Notes: generated by a model not told the origin, from the letters alone. DNA of 64,000 bases from Bizionia saleffrena (GCF_008086175.1 NZ_VSKM01000007.1:124001-188000), one strand, 5' to 3'. Counted from the stretch's first letter, positions 54,251 to 63,905 are shown. Program-made: numbers and translations.

Positions 54251-55111
54251 ATGGCAAATTTAAAAGAAATACGTAATAGAATTACTTCGGTATCTTCAAC
54301 GATGCAGATTACCAGTGCTATGAAAATGGTATCGGCTGCGAAGTTAAAGAAGGCTCAGGATGCTATTAGTGCAATGCGACCTTATTCTGATAAGTTAACA
54401 GAACTTTTACAGAGTTTAAGTGCTTCTAACGATTCAGAATTGGGAAGTAAATACGCAGAACAAAGAGAGGTTAAAAACGTACTTATTGTTACCATAACCT
54501 CAAATAGAGGTTTGTGTGGTGCTTTTAATTCTAATATTATTAAGCAAACACAAAGGCTAATTAACGATGTTCACGCAGACAAAAATGTTTCCATTTTAGC
54601 AATTGGAAAAAAAGGGAATGACAAGTTTGCTAAAAATGACATCGTTATGGCAAATAGAAGTGACCTTTTCGACGATTTAACGTTCGATAATGTTGCCGAA
54701 GTTGCCGGGATGCTAATGGCGGAGTTTTTAAACAATAAATACGATAAAATAGAGATTGTATACAATAAGTTTAAAAATGCGGCGACTCAAATTGTAATGA
54801 CAGAACAGTTTTTACCGATTGTTCCGGTTGAAGGTGATGAAGAAAATACAACAGATTATGTCTTTGAACCTTCTAAAGTAAAAATTATTGAGGAGCTAAT
54901 TCCTAAATCGCTTAAAACACAGTTGTATAAAGGCGTTAGAGATTCTTTCGCCAGTGAGCATGGAGCACGTATGACAGCGATGCATAAAGCCACCGATAAC
55001 GCCACTGAATTAAGAGATCAATTAAAATTAACGTACAATAAGGCTCGTCAAGCGTCCATCACCAATGAAATTTTAGAAATTGTGGGTGGTGCTGAAGCAC
55101 TGAACAATTAG
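54251..55111 (+). CDS. atpG: ATP synthase F1 subunit gamma
   Basis: The central-shaft subunit, 286 aa. The N-terminal helix (EIRNRITSVSSTMQITSAMKMV) and C-terminal helix (KARQASITNEILEIVGGA) form the coiled-coil shaft. The coding sequence ends GGAEALNN at TAG 55109-55111, inside the first unit of a 55-bp tandem repeat. The protein end may therefore have been redefined by the duplication. Confidence 0.97.
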   Translation: MANLKEIRNRITSVSSTMQITSAMKMVSAAKLKKAQDAISAMRPYSDKLTELLQSLSASNDSELGSKYAEQREVKNVLIVTITSNRGLCGAFNSNIIKQTQRLINDVHADKNVSILAIGKKGNDKFAKNDIVMANRSDLFDDLTFDNVAEVAGMLMAEFLNNKYDKIEIVYNKFKNAATQIVMTEQFLPIVPVEGDEENTTDYVFEPSKVKIIEELIPKSLKTQLYKGVRDSFASEHGARMTAMHKATDNATELRDQLKLTYNKARQASITNEILEIVGGAEALNN

Positions 55112-55275
55112 ACGTAGCGTTAGTGAAGTCAAATTTTCAAAAGGAGCTGAAGCACTGAACAATTAGACGTAGCGTTAGTGAAGTCAAATTTTCAAAAGGT
55201 GCTGAAGCACTGAACAATTAGACGTAGCGTTAGTGAAGTCAAATTTTCAAAAGGTGCTGAAGCACTGAACAATTA
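55089..55275 (+). repeat. 55-bp tandem repeat derived from the atpG 3' end
   Basis: GCTGAAGCACTGAACAATTA starts at 55091, 55146, 55201 and 55256, an exact 55-nt period with three full units and a partial fourth. Units are nearly identical; one base differs at 55145. Each full unit carries the atpG end, its TAG stop and about 33 nt of following sequence. GTGCT-GA-AGCAC in the later units is a small palindrome. The period is not a multiple of three. Confidence 0.95.
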
Positions 55276-55303
55276 TAAATAGTATTTAAGTGTTAATACA
55301 TTT

Positions 55304-55336
55304 AAAGCCTTACTTAAAAAAGTAAGGCTTTTTTTT
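55304..55336 (+). terminator. Rho-independent terminator of the atp operon
   Basis: AAAGCCTTACT (55304-55314) pairs with AGTAAGGCTTT (55321-55331) around TAAAAA, then a T-run. It lies after the tandem repeat, so the repeat is in the atp transcript. Confidence 0.92.
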
Positions 55337-55485
55337 ATGCGTATTTTTTTACCATCTTCATGCTATTAGAATGGTGATTTAGTATTTAGTTTTCTATCGC
55401 TTTATAACTATTCAATTGTTAGCTATTCTATTTGTTTTTAGCATTAATCGCAAGCTATTTCCTTTTTTAGGTCTTACGAATTCAA

Positions 55486-55493
55486 TACTTTTA
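55486..55493 (+). promoter_or_regulatory. -7-like element of the flippase gene
   Basis: TACTTTTA differs from TAnnTTTG at the last base only. It lies 22 nt before the TTG start, in the gap after the atp terminator. Confidence 0.35.
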
Positions 55494-55515
55494 GCGTAAA
55501 ATAACGACAATAACT

Positions 55516-56976
55516 TTGAGCGGATTCAAATCTCTTTTTAAACAAACATTTATATATGGTTTAGCAACTGTGTTACCGCGAATGTTGAGCTTTCTATTAG
55601 TGCCGCTGTACACCACAGAAGACGTGTTATCTTCAGTTGAAGAATATGGTGTTGTGTCCTATATATTTGCCTATTTCGTGCTGTTTAATGTGGTATTGGC
55701 TTACGGGATGGAAACAGCCTTTTTTAGATTTTTTAATAAAGAAGACGATGCTAAAACGGTTACTGGTACGGCTTCCATTTCATTAATAATAAGCTCTATT
55801 TTGTTTTTAGGAGCTGGTTTACTGCTGCAAAATCAAATTGCAGCACTAGTTGATATTAAGGTCGAATATATTCAACTCGTTATTTGGATTCTATTACTAG
55901 ATGCGCTTGTTATTATTCCTTTTGCGTGGTTGCGTGCCAACGCTAAACCAATGCGTTATGCGATAATTAAACTTATAAATGTCGCGACCAACATAGCTTT
56001 AAACTTTTTCTTTTTGCTAGCTTTAAAGAAAATAGCACCTAAAAGTGCTATTATAGAGCAGTTATATATTCCCGATTTCGAAGTCAATTATATATTAATT
56101 GCCAACCTCATTGCTAGTGGGATAACATTGGTTTTAATGTTGCCATTTTATGCGAAGCTTAAATTCTTGTTTAATACGTCATTGTGGAAACGGATGATGA
56201 AGTACGCCGTTCCTGTATTAATTGCAGGGGTTGCATTCTCCATAAATGAAACCTTCGATAGAATATTACTAAAACAATTATTACCCGAAAATGTTGCCGA
56301 GAGGGAAATTGGGATGTACTCTGCGTGTTATAAAATTGCAATGTTTATGACATTGTTTATCACGGCGTATAGATTGGGAATAGAGCCTTATTTTTTCAGC
56401 CACTCGAAAGCGAAGAATCCACAAAAGAATTACGCTAAAATTCTGGAGTATTTTGTGGCATTTGGCGCAGTTATTCTGTTAGGAGTGGTGGTGTTTGTCG
56501 ATGTTTTAAAAGTAATTATAGTACAAAGTGAGGCGTATTGGGAAGCGATGTGGATTGTACCTGTCGTTTTATTAGCCAATTTCTTTTTAGGAATATATCA
56601 CAACTTATCGGTGTGGTATAAAATTACAGACCGCACAAAATTCGGTGCTTATATTTCTGTCTTTGGCGCGCTGCTTACCCTAGGTTTAAATTATTGGTTA
56701 ATTCCCATTTATAGTTATAAAGGATCGGCCGTCGCCACATTAGCGGCATATACTTTAATGATGATTTTATCGTTTTATTTTGGAAGGAAATATTATCCTA
56801 TTCCTTATAACTTAAAAAAGATAGGAGTGTACCTTGTGCTTTCCATTGCGTTATCGATCGTTTCGTTCTATTATTTAAGAGGGAATTATGTCTTTGGAAT
56901 TTCAGCATTAATTGTATTTTTAACGCTAGTATATTTTATGGAGAAAAAGGAATTAAAACAATTATTAAAACTTTAA
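55516..56976 (+). CDS. Oligosaccharide flippase-like (MOP superfamily) membrane protein
   Basis: A 486-aa protein with about 14 TM helices and the PST/MurJ-like opening [26 protein letters not shown]. The TTG 55516 start places this motif at the normal distance from the N-terminus. Unlike the wzx at 16872 it has core-like composition and lies with dut and envelope genes, an order recalled as conserved in flavobacteria. It may therefore serve a conserved glycan. dut follows after 1 nt. Confidence 0.85.
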   Translation: MSGFKSLFKQTFIYGLATVLPRMLSFLLVPLYTTEDVLSSVEEYGVVSYIFAYFVLFNVVLAYGMETAFFRFFNKEDDAKTVTGTASISLIISSILFLGAGLLLQNQIAALVDIKVEYIQLVIWILLLDALVIIPFAWLRANAKPMRYAIIKLINVATNIALNFFFLLALKKIAPKSAIIEQLYIPDFEVNYILIANLIASGITLVLMLPFYAKLKFLFNTSLWKRMMKYAVPVLIAGVAFSINETFDRILLKQLLPENVAEREIGMYSACYKIAMFMTLFITAYRLGIEPYFFSHSKAKNPQKNYAKILEYFVAFGAVILLGVVVFVDVLKVIIVQSEAYWEAMWIVPVVLLANFFLGIYHNLSVWYKITDRTKFGAYISVFGALLTLGLNYWLIPIYSYKGSAVATLAAYTLMMILSFYFGRKYYPIPYNLKKIGVYLVLSIALSIVSFYYLRGNYVFGISALIVFLTLVYFMEKKELKQLLKL

Positions 56977-56977
56977 A

Positions 56978-57412
56978 ATGACTATTAAAATTATAAACAA
57001 ATCTAGCCACGCGCTACCAAGTTACGAAACTATTGCATCGGCAGGAATGGATTTACGGGCACATATTAGCGAAAGTATTACTTTAAAACCAATGGAGCGA
57101 AAAATTGTATCTACAGGGTTGTTTTTAGAACTCCCTATTGGTATTGAAGCTCAAGTACGTCCAAGAAGTGGCTTGGCTATTAAAAAGGGAGTTAGCGTGC
57201 TTAATGCTCCGGGAACAATCGATGCCGATTATAGAGGTGAAGTGGGCGTAATATTAGTTAATTTGTCTACCGACGATTTTACTATAGAAAACGGCGAACG
57301 TATAGCGCAAATGGTGATTGCAAAACACGAGCGTGCCGATTGGCTTCAAGTAGAAACCCTTTCTGAAACCAGTAGAGGAGACGGTGGCTTTGGCAGCACA
57401 GGTGTTAAGTAA
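56978..57412 (+). CDS. dut: dUTP diphosphatase
   Basis: The trimeric dUTPase, 144 aa, hydrolysing dUTP to dUMP. All five motifs are seen: [38 protein letters not shown] and [10 protein letters not shown], the last being the C-terminal P-loop-like arm. Confidence 0.97.
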   Translation: MTIKIINKSSHALPSYETIASAGMDLRAHISESITLKPMERKIVSTGLFLELPIGIEAQVRPRSGLAIKKGVSVLNAPGTIDADYRGEVGVILVNLSTDDFTIENGERIAQMVIAKHERADWLQVETLSETSRGDGGFGSTGVK

Positions 57413-57770
57413 GCAGTAGAAAAAATAACCTAAATTATCTATAGCATCACAAATAAGCCAAAGGGCATTTTGTATAGAAGTGTAGCAGATAATTTTTAAG
57501 AAAGGGTAAAACAGCTTAAATTGAAGCAGCACTCAAAATCTTTAACAACGCAACCAGTTACAATTTAGGTCTTCTGAAATGTTATAAATTAGGATTAGAC
57601 CCTACTAAAAGAGAGTCGCAATTGTAAAGTGAAAAGAATAGAGGGGATACATTCGGTCTGGCTGGATATTAGTCGCAATTAGTATTTCGATTTAATAATT
57701 TAAGAAATAAATAGCACTCCCAACAGAGTTAAGTATAATATAAAAACCATCTGCTTTTGCAGAGCGTAAT
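57413..57770. other. 358-bp intergenic region between dut and the nucleotidyltransferase
   Basis: No credible ORF, terminator or promoter match was found. The only structured item is a hairpin (57750-57763) just before the next start codon. Short open stretches, such as one reading YNLGLLKCYKLGLDPTKR, have no start and no homologue I can name. Confidence 0.5.
57750..57763 (+). promoter_or_regulatory. Hairpin next to the start codon of the nucleotidyltransferase
   Basis: TCTGC (57750-57754) and GCAGA (57759-57763) pair around TTTT. The stem ends 7 nt before ATG 57771 and could mask or shape the ribosome-binding region. Short stem, so modest confidence. Confidence 0.35.
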
Positions 57771-58790
57771 ATGAAAATAATAGTACCAATGGCGGGACGA
57801 GGATCTCGTTTACGTCCGCATAGTCTAACCGTACCAAAACCTTTAATTCCTGTTGCTGGGCAGCCTATTGTGCAGCGCTTAGTAAAAGACATTGTTAAAG
57901 TTTTAAATCAGCCTATCGAAGAAATTGCTTTCATTTTAGGAGATCGGGCGTGGTTTGGCGACGATGTGGTATCGAGCTTAAAAGAACTAGCCCAAGGGTT
58001 AGGTGCAAAAGCAACGATTTACAGGCAAGACGAGCCTTTGGGAACAGGACACGCTATTATGTGCGCCAAAGAGTCGCTTTCTGGGCCTGCCGTTATTGCG
58101 TACGCCGACACGTTAATTAGAGCCGATTTTAACCTAGATCCAGAGGCCGATGCTGTTATTTGGGTAAAGCAAGTCGCGAAACCGGAAGCCTATGGTGTGG
58201 TTAAATTAAACGCGAATAAAGAGATTGTAGAGCTTGTAGAAAAGCCGAACACTTTTGTGAGTGATTTAGCCGTAATCGGTATTTATTATTTTAAAGATGT
58301 TGCGGTTTTAAAAACAGAGTTGCAACACGTTTTGGATAACAACATTATTAATGGTGGCGAATACCAAATTAACGATGGTATTAAAGGAATGATGGCTAAA
58401 GGGAAAGTCTTTAAAACTGGCGAAGTTAGCGAATGGATGGACTGCGGAAACAAAGCGGTAACCCTGGAAACGAACCAGCGGATGTTAGGCTTTTTAACAG
58501 CCGATGGCGAAGAACAATTGGTTTCAAATTCTGTAACTTTAGAAAATTCTGAAATTATAAAACCGTGTTTTATCGGTGACAATGTGGTGTTGAAAAATAG
58601 TACAATCGGACCGAATGTGTCGATAGGAAATAATTGCACAATTGAAAACGCAACCGTTAAAAATAGTTTAATTCAGAATCATACCACTATTAAAAACGCT
58701 AATTTAGAAGAAGCAATGATTGGAAATCACGTGACTTATAATGGTGAATTCACTAAAATAAGTATTGGCGATTATTCAATACTGGAATAA
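57771..58790 (+). CDS. Sugar-1-phosphate nucleotidyltransferase with C-terminal beta-helix
   Basis: A 339-aa NTP-transferase. The N-terminus has MAGRGSRLRPHSLTVPKPLIPVAG (G-x-G-x-R-x6-KP signature), then AYADTLI and VEKPNTFVSDLAVIGIY. The C-terminal 90 residues are a left-handed beta-helix with IGDNVV, IGPNVS and IGNNCT turns. This layout fits dTDP-, GDP- or UDP-sugar pyrophosphorylases; the nucleotide is not certain. The order flippase, dut, this gene, TPR, DUF4292, EnvC suggests an envelope role. Confidence 0.87.
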   Translation: MKIIVPMAGRGSRLRPHSLTVPKPLIPVAGQPIVQRLVKDIVKVLNQPIEEIAFILGDRAWFGDDVVSSLKELAQGLGAKATIYRQDEPLGTGHAIMCAKESLSGPAVIAYADTLIRADFNLDPEADAVIWVKQVAKPEAYGVVKLNANKEIVELVEKPNTFVSDLAVIGIYYFKDVAVLKTELQHVLDNNIINGGEYQINDGIKGMMAKGKVFKTGEVSEWMDCGNKAVTLETNQRMLGFLTADGEEQLVSNSVTLENSEIIKPCFIGDNVVLKNSTIGPNVSIGNNCTIENATVKNSLIQNHTTIKNANLEEAMIGNHVTYNGEFTKISIGDYSILE

Positions 58791-58810
58791 TTTTTGACTT
58801 TAAATTAAAT

Positions 58811-60172
58811 ATGACGCTAAAGCGCTACATAACTCTTATAATTTTCGGAATATTCAGTATTTCGCAAGCGAGTTACGCGCAAGAGGAATTAAATACACCA
58901 AACGATGATCTCGGAAATGTTACCGACGAATTTCAGGAGTATTTTTTCGAAGCGTTAAAACAAAAAGCCATCGAAAATTACGATAAATCGGTCACGGCAC
59001 TTTTAAAGTGTATCGAAATTGACGATTCAGAATCTGTATTGTATTTCGAATTGGGAAAAAATTATAATCTGCTTAAGAATTTTGGTGAAGCTGAAGAAGC
59101 GCTGAAAGAAGCAGTGAGTAAAGAGCCTGATAACGAATGGTATCTCGATGAACTATATGCGGCTTATGTGCATTTAAAAGATTATAGAAGAGCTATAAAA
59201 ACGGTGAAACAGCTCGTTAAATTTCATCCAGATTATAAGGAAGATTTAGCCGCTATTTATGTGCAAACACAAAATTATAAAGACGCCTTAGACGTCTTGG
59301 ACGAATTGGATGAGGAATTAGGATTGTCTTCCGATCGCGACCAACTCAGAAACCGGATTTATAAGGCTACCGGACGAAAAAAAGAACAAATCGAAAATTT
59401 AAAGGATCGTGTTGATAAAGATCCGGATGTCGAAAAAAATTACTTAGCCCTTATTTATCGTTATAGTGAAAATAATGACGAGGAAAAAGCATACGAAACC
59501 GCTAAAACACTTCTAGAAATTCACCCAGAATCGCAATTAGTACATTTAGCTTTATACAAGTTTTATTTAAACGATAATAAGCAAGATGAGGCCATCGCGT
59601 CTATGAAAACCGTGTTAGGCAGTAAAGCTATCGCTGCCGAAGCTAAAGTAAAAGTGTTAGCCGATTTTGTACGTTTTGTAAGTGAAAACCAGCAATACGA
59701 AAACGAATTGGTGGCTATTACTTCGCAAATATCGCAAACCACTACAAATGCAAAAACGCTCATAGAACTCGCGCAGTATTATTTAGTTAAAAACAATAAA
59801 CCTAAAGCATTAGAGTACTATTTGCAAGCCGAAGCTAAGGAGCCTGAAAATTTCGGGTTGATTAGAAATATATTACTTTTGCATATCGATTTAAAACAGT
59901 ATCAACTTGCCCAGGAAAAAAGTGCCCAAGCGTTAGAGCGTTTTCCTTCGCAGCCCGTTTTATATCTTATTAATGGCGTGTCGCTAAACCAATTAGAACG
60001 CAACAAAGAGGCCGTTGAGACGTTGGAAATGGGATTTGATTATATTATTGAAAACGCAAAAATGGAAGCCGATTTTTATAAGCAACTTACTAAGGCGCAT
60101 ACGGCTTTAAATAATTTAAAAAAGGCACAAGCGTTTAGCGATAAAGCCAAATCTTTAGAACCTTTAGAATAA
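58811..60172 (+). CDS. Periplasmic TPR protein
   Basis: A 453-aa protein with a cleavable signal (about 1-23, ending ASYAQ) and TPR-type helical repeats throughout (for example SVLYFELGKNYNLLKNFGEAEEAL and NEWYLDELYAAYVHLKDYRRAI). It is expected to act as a protein-protein scaffold in the periplasm. It is followed directly by the DUF4292 lipoprotein and EnvC-like genes, so they likely work together. Confidence 0.85.
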   Translation: MTLKRYITLIIFGIFSISQASYAQEELNTPNDDLGNVTDEFQEYFFEALKQKAIENYDKSVTALLKCIEIDDSESVLYFELGKNYNLLKNFGEAEEALKEAVSKEPDNEWYLDELYAAYVHLKDYRRAIKTVKQLVKFHPDYKEDLAAIYVQTQNYKDALDVLDELDEELGLSSDRDQLRNRIYKATGRKKEQIENLKDRVDKDPDVEKNYLALIYRYSENNDEEKAYETAKTLLEIHPESQLVHLALYKFYLNDNKQDEAIASMKTVLGSKAIAAEAKVKVLADFVRFVSENQQYENELVAITSQISQTTTNAKTLIELAQYYLVKNNKPKALEYYLQAEAKEPENFGLIRNILLLHIDLKQYQLAQEKSAQALERFPSQPVLYLINGVSLNQLERNKEAVETLEMGFDYIIENAKMEADFYKQLTKAHTALNNLKKAQAFSDKAKSLEPLE

Positions 60173-60949
60173 ATGAATATACAACGTATTTTAGGTCTTT
60201 TACTAGTAGGAATTACGCTTAGTTTTACCGGCTGTAAGTCGACTCAAACGGTAGTTTCAGACGGTACATTAAACCCTAATTTGTCGGCTAAACAACTTAT
60301 AAAAAATAACACAAAAAACAACGCAGACTTTACAACCTTAACATCTCGAATCAAAATTGAAATAGAGAATGGAAACAAGTCGCAATCGGTAAACTTCTCT
60401 TTGCGAATGGAAAAAGGTAAAGTGATTTGGTTGAGTAAATTGGGCATCGTAAAAGCTATGATTACACCAACGCGTGTAGCTTTTTATAATAAATTAGACA
60501 ACACGTATTTCGATGGTGATTTCGCGTATTTAAGTGAGTTGTTGGGTACCGAACTAAACTTTAATAAAGTACAAAGTCTGCTATTGGGCGAATCGTTATT
60601 TCCTCTAGATCACAGTGATTATAACCTCTCTATTTACGAGAAGTCGTATTTGTTACAACCCAAACAACAAGAAGATGTTTTTGAGATTTTTTTATTGTTA
60701 AACCCAACGCATTTCAAAATGGATTCGCAACAAATTGCCCAATCAGAAACGTCGCGTTTGCTTCAAATAGATTACGTAACCTATCAAAATGTCGAAAATG
60801 AAATCCTTCCCGAACACATAAAAATTATCGCTTTAGAAAAAGACGAAGAATTAGAAATTAATATAGAAATGAAAGGAATAAACTTAAATGAAGACTTGCG
60901 TTTTCCGTTTAAAATTCCTTCAGGATTTGATGCAATTACTTTAGAATAA
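60173..60949 (+). CDS. DUF4292-like lipoprotein
   Basis: A 258-aa protein beginning directly after the TPR gene stop. The lipoprotein signal MNIQRILGLLLVGITLS with lipobox FTGC gives an acylated Cys21. The mature part is beta-rich (LTSRIKIEIENGNKSQSVN, ALRMEKGKVIWLS-like strands), reminiscent of LolA/LolB-fold outer-membrane lipoproteins, and matches DUF4292 by recall. The stop shares a base with the envC ATG (TAATG). Confidence 0.82.
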   Translation: MNIQRILGLLLVGITLSFTGCKSTQTVVSDGTLNPNLSAKQLIKNNTKNNADFTTLTSRIKIEIENGNKSQSVNFSLRMEKGKVIWLSKLGIVKAMITPTRVAFYNKLDNTYFDGDFAYLSELLGTELNFNKVQSLLLGESLFPLDHSDYNLSIYEKSYLLQPKQQEDVFEIFLLLNPTHFKMDSQQIAQSETSRLLQIDYVTYQNVENEILPEHIKIIALEKDEELEINIEMKGINLNEDLRFPFKIPSGFDAITLE

Positions 60950-62181
60950 TGAGAATACAACCGACCTGTTTTACGCTGCTTTTAGGAATCTTTTTATTAT
61001 GTGCCAACGTGGGGTTTTCTCAATCTGGCAAGCAAAGAGAGTTAGAAGCACGCCGTGTGGAATTGCGTAATGAAATCCAAAAAATTAATGCGTTAGTATC
61101 TTCTAATAAAGACAAGCAGAAGTCAGAAGTAACGCTAATAGAAAACTTAAATTACAAAGTGAGTGTGCAGCGTAATTTAATAAAAGTAACGAATCAGCAG
61201 ACCAATTTATTAACGCGAGAAATTAATAATAACCAAAAGCAAATTTCGGAATATAGAGACGAATTAACGTCTTTAAAGGCCAATTATGCTAAAATGATTC
61301 AGCGGTCGTATAAAAACAAAAATAAGCAAAGCCGTATTATGTTTTTGTTGTCTTCCAGCAATTTTAAACAAGCCTATAAACGGGTGCAGTACTTAAATCA
61401 ATACGCCGAATTTCAAAAAGAACAAGGCGAAATTATTAAGTTGAAAACAAAGGAATTACAAGAAGCAAACACTTTATTATTGAAGCAAAAGGAACAAAAA
61501 GGAAAGCTAATTGCCGAGAATAAACAAATACAACAGGATTTACAACGCGAGATGAAACAGCATGAAATAATCATGCAGTCTATAAAAAGTAACTTAACAA
61601 AATACACGGCCGAAGTGAAAGCGAAGCAACAGGAAGCCGATAGAATTGATCGTGAGATCGATAAAATTATTAAAGCTGAAATTGCTAAATCCAATAAAAA
61701 GGCAGGAACGTCCAAAACAACAGCCTCGTCAAGTTTTGCCTTAACTGCCGAAGCAAAGGCGTTAGCAAAAGACTTTTTAGGCAATAAAGGTAAGTTACCT
61801 TGGCCAGTAGAAAAAGGCGTCGTAAAAGTGCGTTACGGAGACCAGCCGTCGCCCATCGATGGTTCATTAACCATTAAAAGTAGTGGGGTAAGAATTTCTA
61901 CAGAGAAAGGCGCTAAAGTACGTGCCATATTTAATGGTGAAGTAATGCGCATCATTCAGCAAAAAAGAAGTAATCCAGTGGTTTTAGTTAAACACGGTAA
62001 TTATATATCGGTATATTATAACTTAGGAAAAGTCTATGTAAAAGCTGGAGATAAGGTAACCACAAAACAAGATATTGGGGAGGTGTTTACAAATCCTAAT
62101 ACTGGAGAAACGGTATTAAAATTTAGTATTTATAAAGACAATCACACACAAAATCCATCCTCTTGGATTTATAAGATGTAA
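60949..62181 (+). CDS. EnvC-like murein hydrolase activator with degenerate LytM domain
   Basis: A 410-aa periplasmic protein with a signal peptide (ending NVGFSQ), a long coiled coil (about 28-235) and a C-terminal LytM domain (about 285-408). The zinc site is not conserved: the H-x3-D position reads GVRISTEKG and the HLHFE position reads LKFSIY. It should therefore act as an amidase activator, like EnvC of E. coli, rather than as a peptidase. It ends a TPR-DUF4292-EnvC operon. Confidence 0.9.
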   Translation: MRIQPTCFTLLLGIFLLCANVGFSQSGKQRELEARRVELRNEIQKINALVSSNKDKQKSEVTLIENLNYKVSVQRNLIKVTNQQTNLLTREINNNQKQISEYRDELTSLKANYAKMIQRSYKNKNKQSRIMFLLSSSNFKQAYKRVQYLNQYAEFQKEQGEIIKLKTKELQEANTLLLKQKEQKGKLIAENKQIQQDLQREMKQHEIIMQSIKSNLTKYTAEVKAKQQEADRIDREIDKIIKAEIAKSNKKAGTSKTTASSSFALTAEAKALAKDFLGNKGKLPWPVEKGVVKVRYGDQPSPIDGSLTIKSSGVRISTEKGAKVRAIFNGEVMRIIQQKRSNPVVLVKHGNYISVYYNLGKVYVKAGDKVTTKQDIGEVFTNPNTGETVLKFSIYKDNHTQNPSSWIYKM

Positions 62182-62214
62182 AAAAAGCTCCTGTAATTTA
62201 CAGGAGCTTTTTTT
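62181..62214. terminator. Bidirectional rho-independent terminator
   Basis: AAAAAAGCTCCTGTAA pairs with TTACAGGAGCTTTTTT. It overlaps the end of the envC-like gene and also faces the convergent thioesterase gene. Stem sequence resembles the terminator at 41552. Confidence 0.9.
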
Positions 62215-62238
62215 AATACTATGGTGTCTTTTGGTGTT

Positions 62239-62748
62239 TTAAGCAAACAATGCTTTCAATTCTGTAGCATCTTTAGCTTTCATTTTTCCAGCAAGTACTA
62301 AGCTTAGTTGTTTACGTCTTAAAGCACCTTCGTAACGTTCTATTTCTAAGGGACTTTCTGCAACAATTTCAGGTATAGCAATTGGTGTTCCTGTTTCGTC
62401 TACCGCAACAAAAGTATAAATGGCTTCGTTCGCTTTTGTACGCATTCCAGATTCTCTGTCTTCCACCCACACGTCAATATAGACTTCCATCGACGTTTTA
62501 AATGCGCGAGAAACTTTGGCTTCAACCGTAACAACACTTCCTAGAGGTACAGCTCTATTAAACTCAACGTGATTAACCGATGCGGTGACAACAATACGGC
62601 GGGAGTGGCGTCTTGCTGCAATACTGGCAGCACGGTCCATTCGAGCTAATAATTCACCTCCAAATAAATTGTTTAATGGATTGGTCTCACTTGGTAAAAC
62701 CAAATCTGTCATTATTGTTTTTGATGCTTCTGCTGTTTTTGCTTCCAT
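62239..62748 (-). CDS. Acyl-CoA thioesterase (hotdog fold, YciA/BACH-like)
   Basis: A 169-aa thioesterase that hydrolyses acyl-CoA. The motif NPLNNLFGGELLARMDRAAS includes the catalytic Asp region of the hotdog fold. VNHVEFNRAVPLGSVVTVEA and TKANEAIYTFVAVDE are family motifs. A -7 element lies 52 nt upstream. It is transcribed alone. Confidence 0.93.
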   Translation of the reverse strand: MEAKTAEASKTIMTDLVLPSETNPLNNLFGGELLARMDRAASIAARRHSRRIVVTASVNHVEFNRAVPLGSVVTVEAKVSRAFKTSMEVYIDVWVEDRESGMRTKANEAIYTFVAVDETGTPIAIPEIVAESPLEIERYEGALRRKQLSLVLAGKMKAKDATELKALFA

Positions 62749-62800
62749 AAAATAGCTATCTATATTCGTTTTGTAACCGATAAATGGTTTAAATCAAATG

Positions 62801-62808
62801 CAAAGGTA
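62801..62808 (-). promoter_or_regulatory. -7 element of the thioesterase gene
   Basis: On the minus strand this reads TACCTTTG followed by C, an exact TAnnTTTG match, 52 nt before ATG 62748. Confidence 0.55.
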
Positions 62809-62862
62809 AGACCATTTGAGAAAATAGTCTTTATTTTATTAAAAATTATAAGGAAAATAGTC

Positions 62863-63801
62863 TTAGTTTAAGTCTTTTACTAATAACCAAGCGCTTGAGT
62901 TATTTGAGCGTTTAATAGCGTTAAGCGCGTTAATGGCGGCACGTCTTTCTGAAAAACTAGAATAAATGACTTGATGTAATCCGTATTTGTTAACGCCAAT
63001 TTTACGAGCGTTAAATCCTTCATTTTTTAATTCTTCGACCTTTTTATCACAGTTGTCTTCCACTCGAAATGCACCGGCAACAATATGGTAATTTCCGGAT
63101 TCTTTTTCAACTTTTAGAGTGACTGCAGGTAACGGATTACTAATTACAAAAGTAGCCTCTTGTATTTTATGTTCTAATTGTTGGTTGGCTTCTTCTTGTG
63201 CGATTTCATTATGTGTATTCACTGAATTTACATAATAATTAGCGACACCAAAACCACCTAATGTTAGAGCAATTACTCCAACTGCTGCATACTTTAAATA
63301 AGGGCGTGCACGGCGTCTTTTTGGCGTATCGGCAATAGGAATGACTTTCTCTATAGCTTCGGCTTCTTTCGTGTACGTTTCTCTGCCCATAGAATGAGAG
63401 ACAAACTGAGATAAACCAAAAGCATCAGTTAAATAATTTAAATGGTACGAAGGAGTAAACTGTATTTTTCCTTCACTATTAAATACCAAATCACCAATAT
63501 GTTTAAAAGTAATGATTTTGCCTTCGGTTAAAAGCGATTTTAGAGCGGTCACTTCTTTAGCGATTAATACCAAAGCGTCTTCAAACGAAATGTTTTCAAC
63601 ATCTGCAATATAGCGTGCTAACAAGCCATCGTTGGTTTGAATTTGTTCATTAAACGACAACAATTTTTTTGGTGGATAAAAGGCGTTTGTTGTGTTATTA
63701 ACGGTCGCCGATACACGTTGTGATATAAAAGCGCCAAATTCTGGCACCATAACACAGTCGTAACGGTATAATAAATCGCTTATGTAAGTCTCTAATTGCA
63801 T
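62863..63801 (-). CDS. HU-CCDC81-like and SPOR domain membrane protein
   Basis: A 312-aa protein. The N-terminal 130 residues contain two HU/IHF-like helical modules (MQLETYISDLLYRYDCVMVPEFGAFI, then LIAKEVTALKSLLTEG and IGDLVF). A basic stretch (KRRRARPYLK) leads to one TM helix (about 169-191), then a periplasmic linker and a SPOR domain (about 236-310) that binds denuded glycan strands at the septum. The protein bridges nucleoid or cytosol and peptidoglycan, suggesting a cell division role. Confidence 0.88.
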   Translation of the reverse strand: MQLETYISDLLYRYDCVMVPEFGAFISQRVSATVNNTTNAFYPPKKLLSFNEQIQTNDGLLARYIADVENISFEDALVLIAKEVTALKSLLTEGKIITFKHIGDLVFNSEGKIQFTPSYHLNYLTDAFGLSQFVSHSMGRETYTKEAEAIEKVIPIADTPKRRRARPYLKYAAVGVIALTLGGFGVANYYVNSVNTHNEIAQEEANQQLEHKIQEATFVISNPLPAVTLKVEKESGNYHIVAGAFRVEDNCDKKVEELKNEGFNARKIGVNKYGLHQVIYSSFSERRAAINALNAIKRSNNSSAWLLVKDLN

Positions 63802-63806
63802 AATAA

Positions 63807-63837
63807 CAAAGTTAATTTTTTTTGTTTGTGAATAAAA
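63807..63837 (-). promoter_or_regulatory. Promoter of the HU-like/SPOR gene
   Basis: On the minus strand, TTTT (63834-63837) and TAACTTTG (63807-63814) are spaced 19 nt apart. The -7 element ends 5 nt before ATG 63801, so the transcript would be leaderless or nearly so. Confidence 0.55.
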
Positions 63838-63905
63838 CTTAAGCCGTACTTTTTATTAACAGTTATAAAATTTGTTTATTGTAGTCTCTAAATCAATGGT
63901 TTGCT

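Noticed and set aside
55112-55275. CRISPR-like array
   Set aside because: Units are contiguous 55-bp tandem copies without unique spacers, and derive from the atpG end; no cas genes are present.
57413-57770. Degraded gene between dut and the nucleotidyltransferase
   Set aside because: Short open stretches were examined in all frames, but none gives a recognisable motif, so no pseudogene is claimed.
61413-61784. 123-codon minus-strand frame in the EnvC-like coiled coil
   Set aside because: Lys/Gln-rich coiled-coil codons give long open frames on the other strand; Cys/Phe/Ser-rich translation shows it is a shadow.
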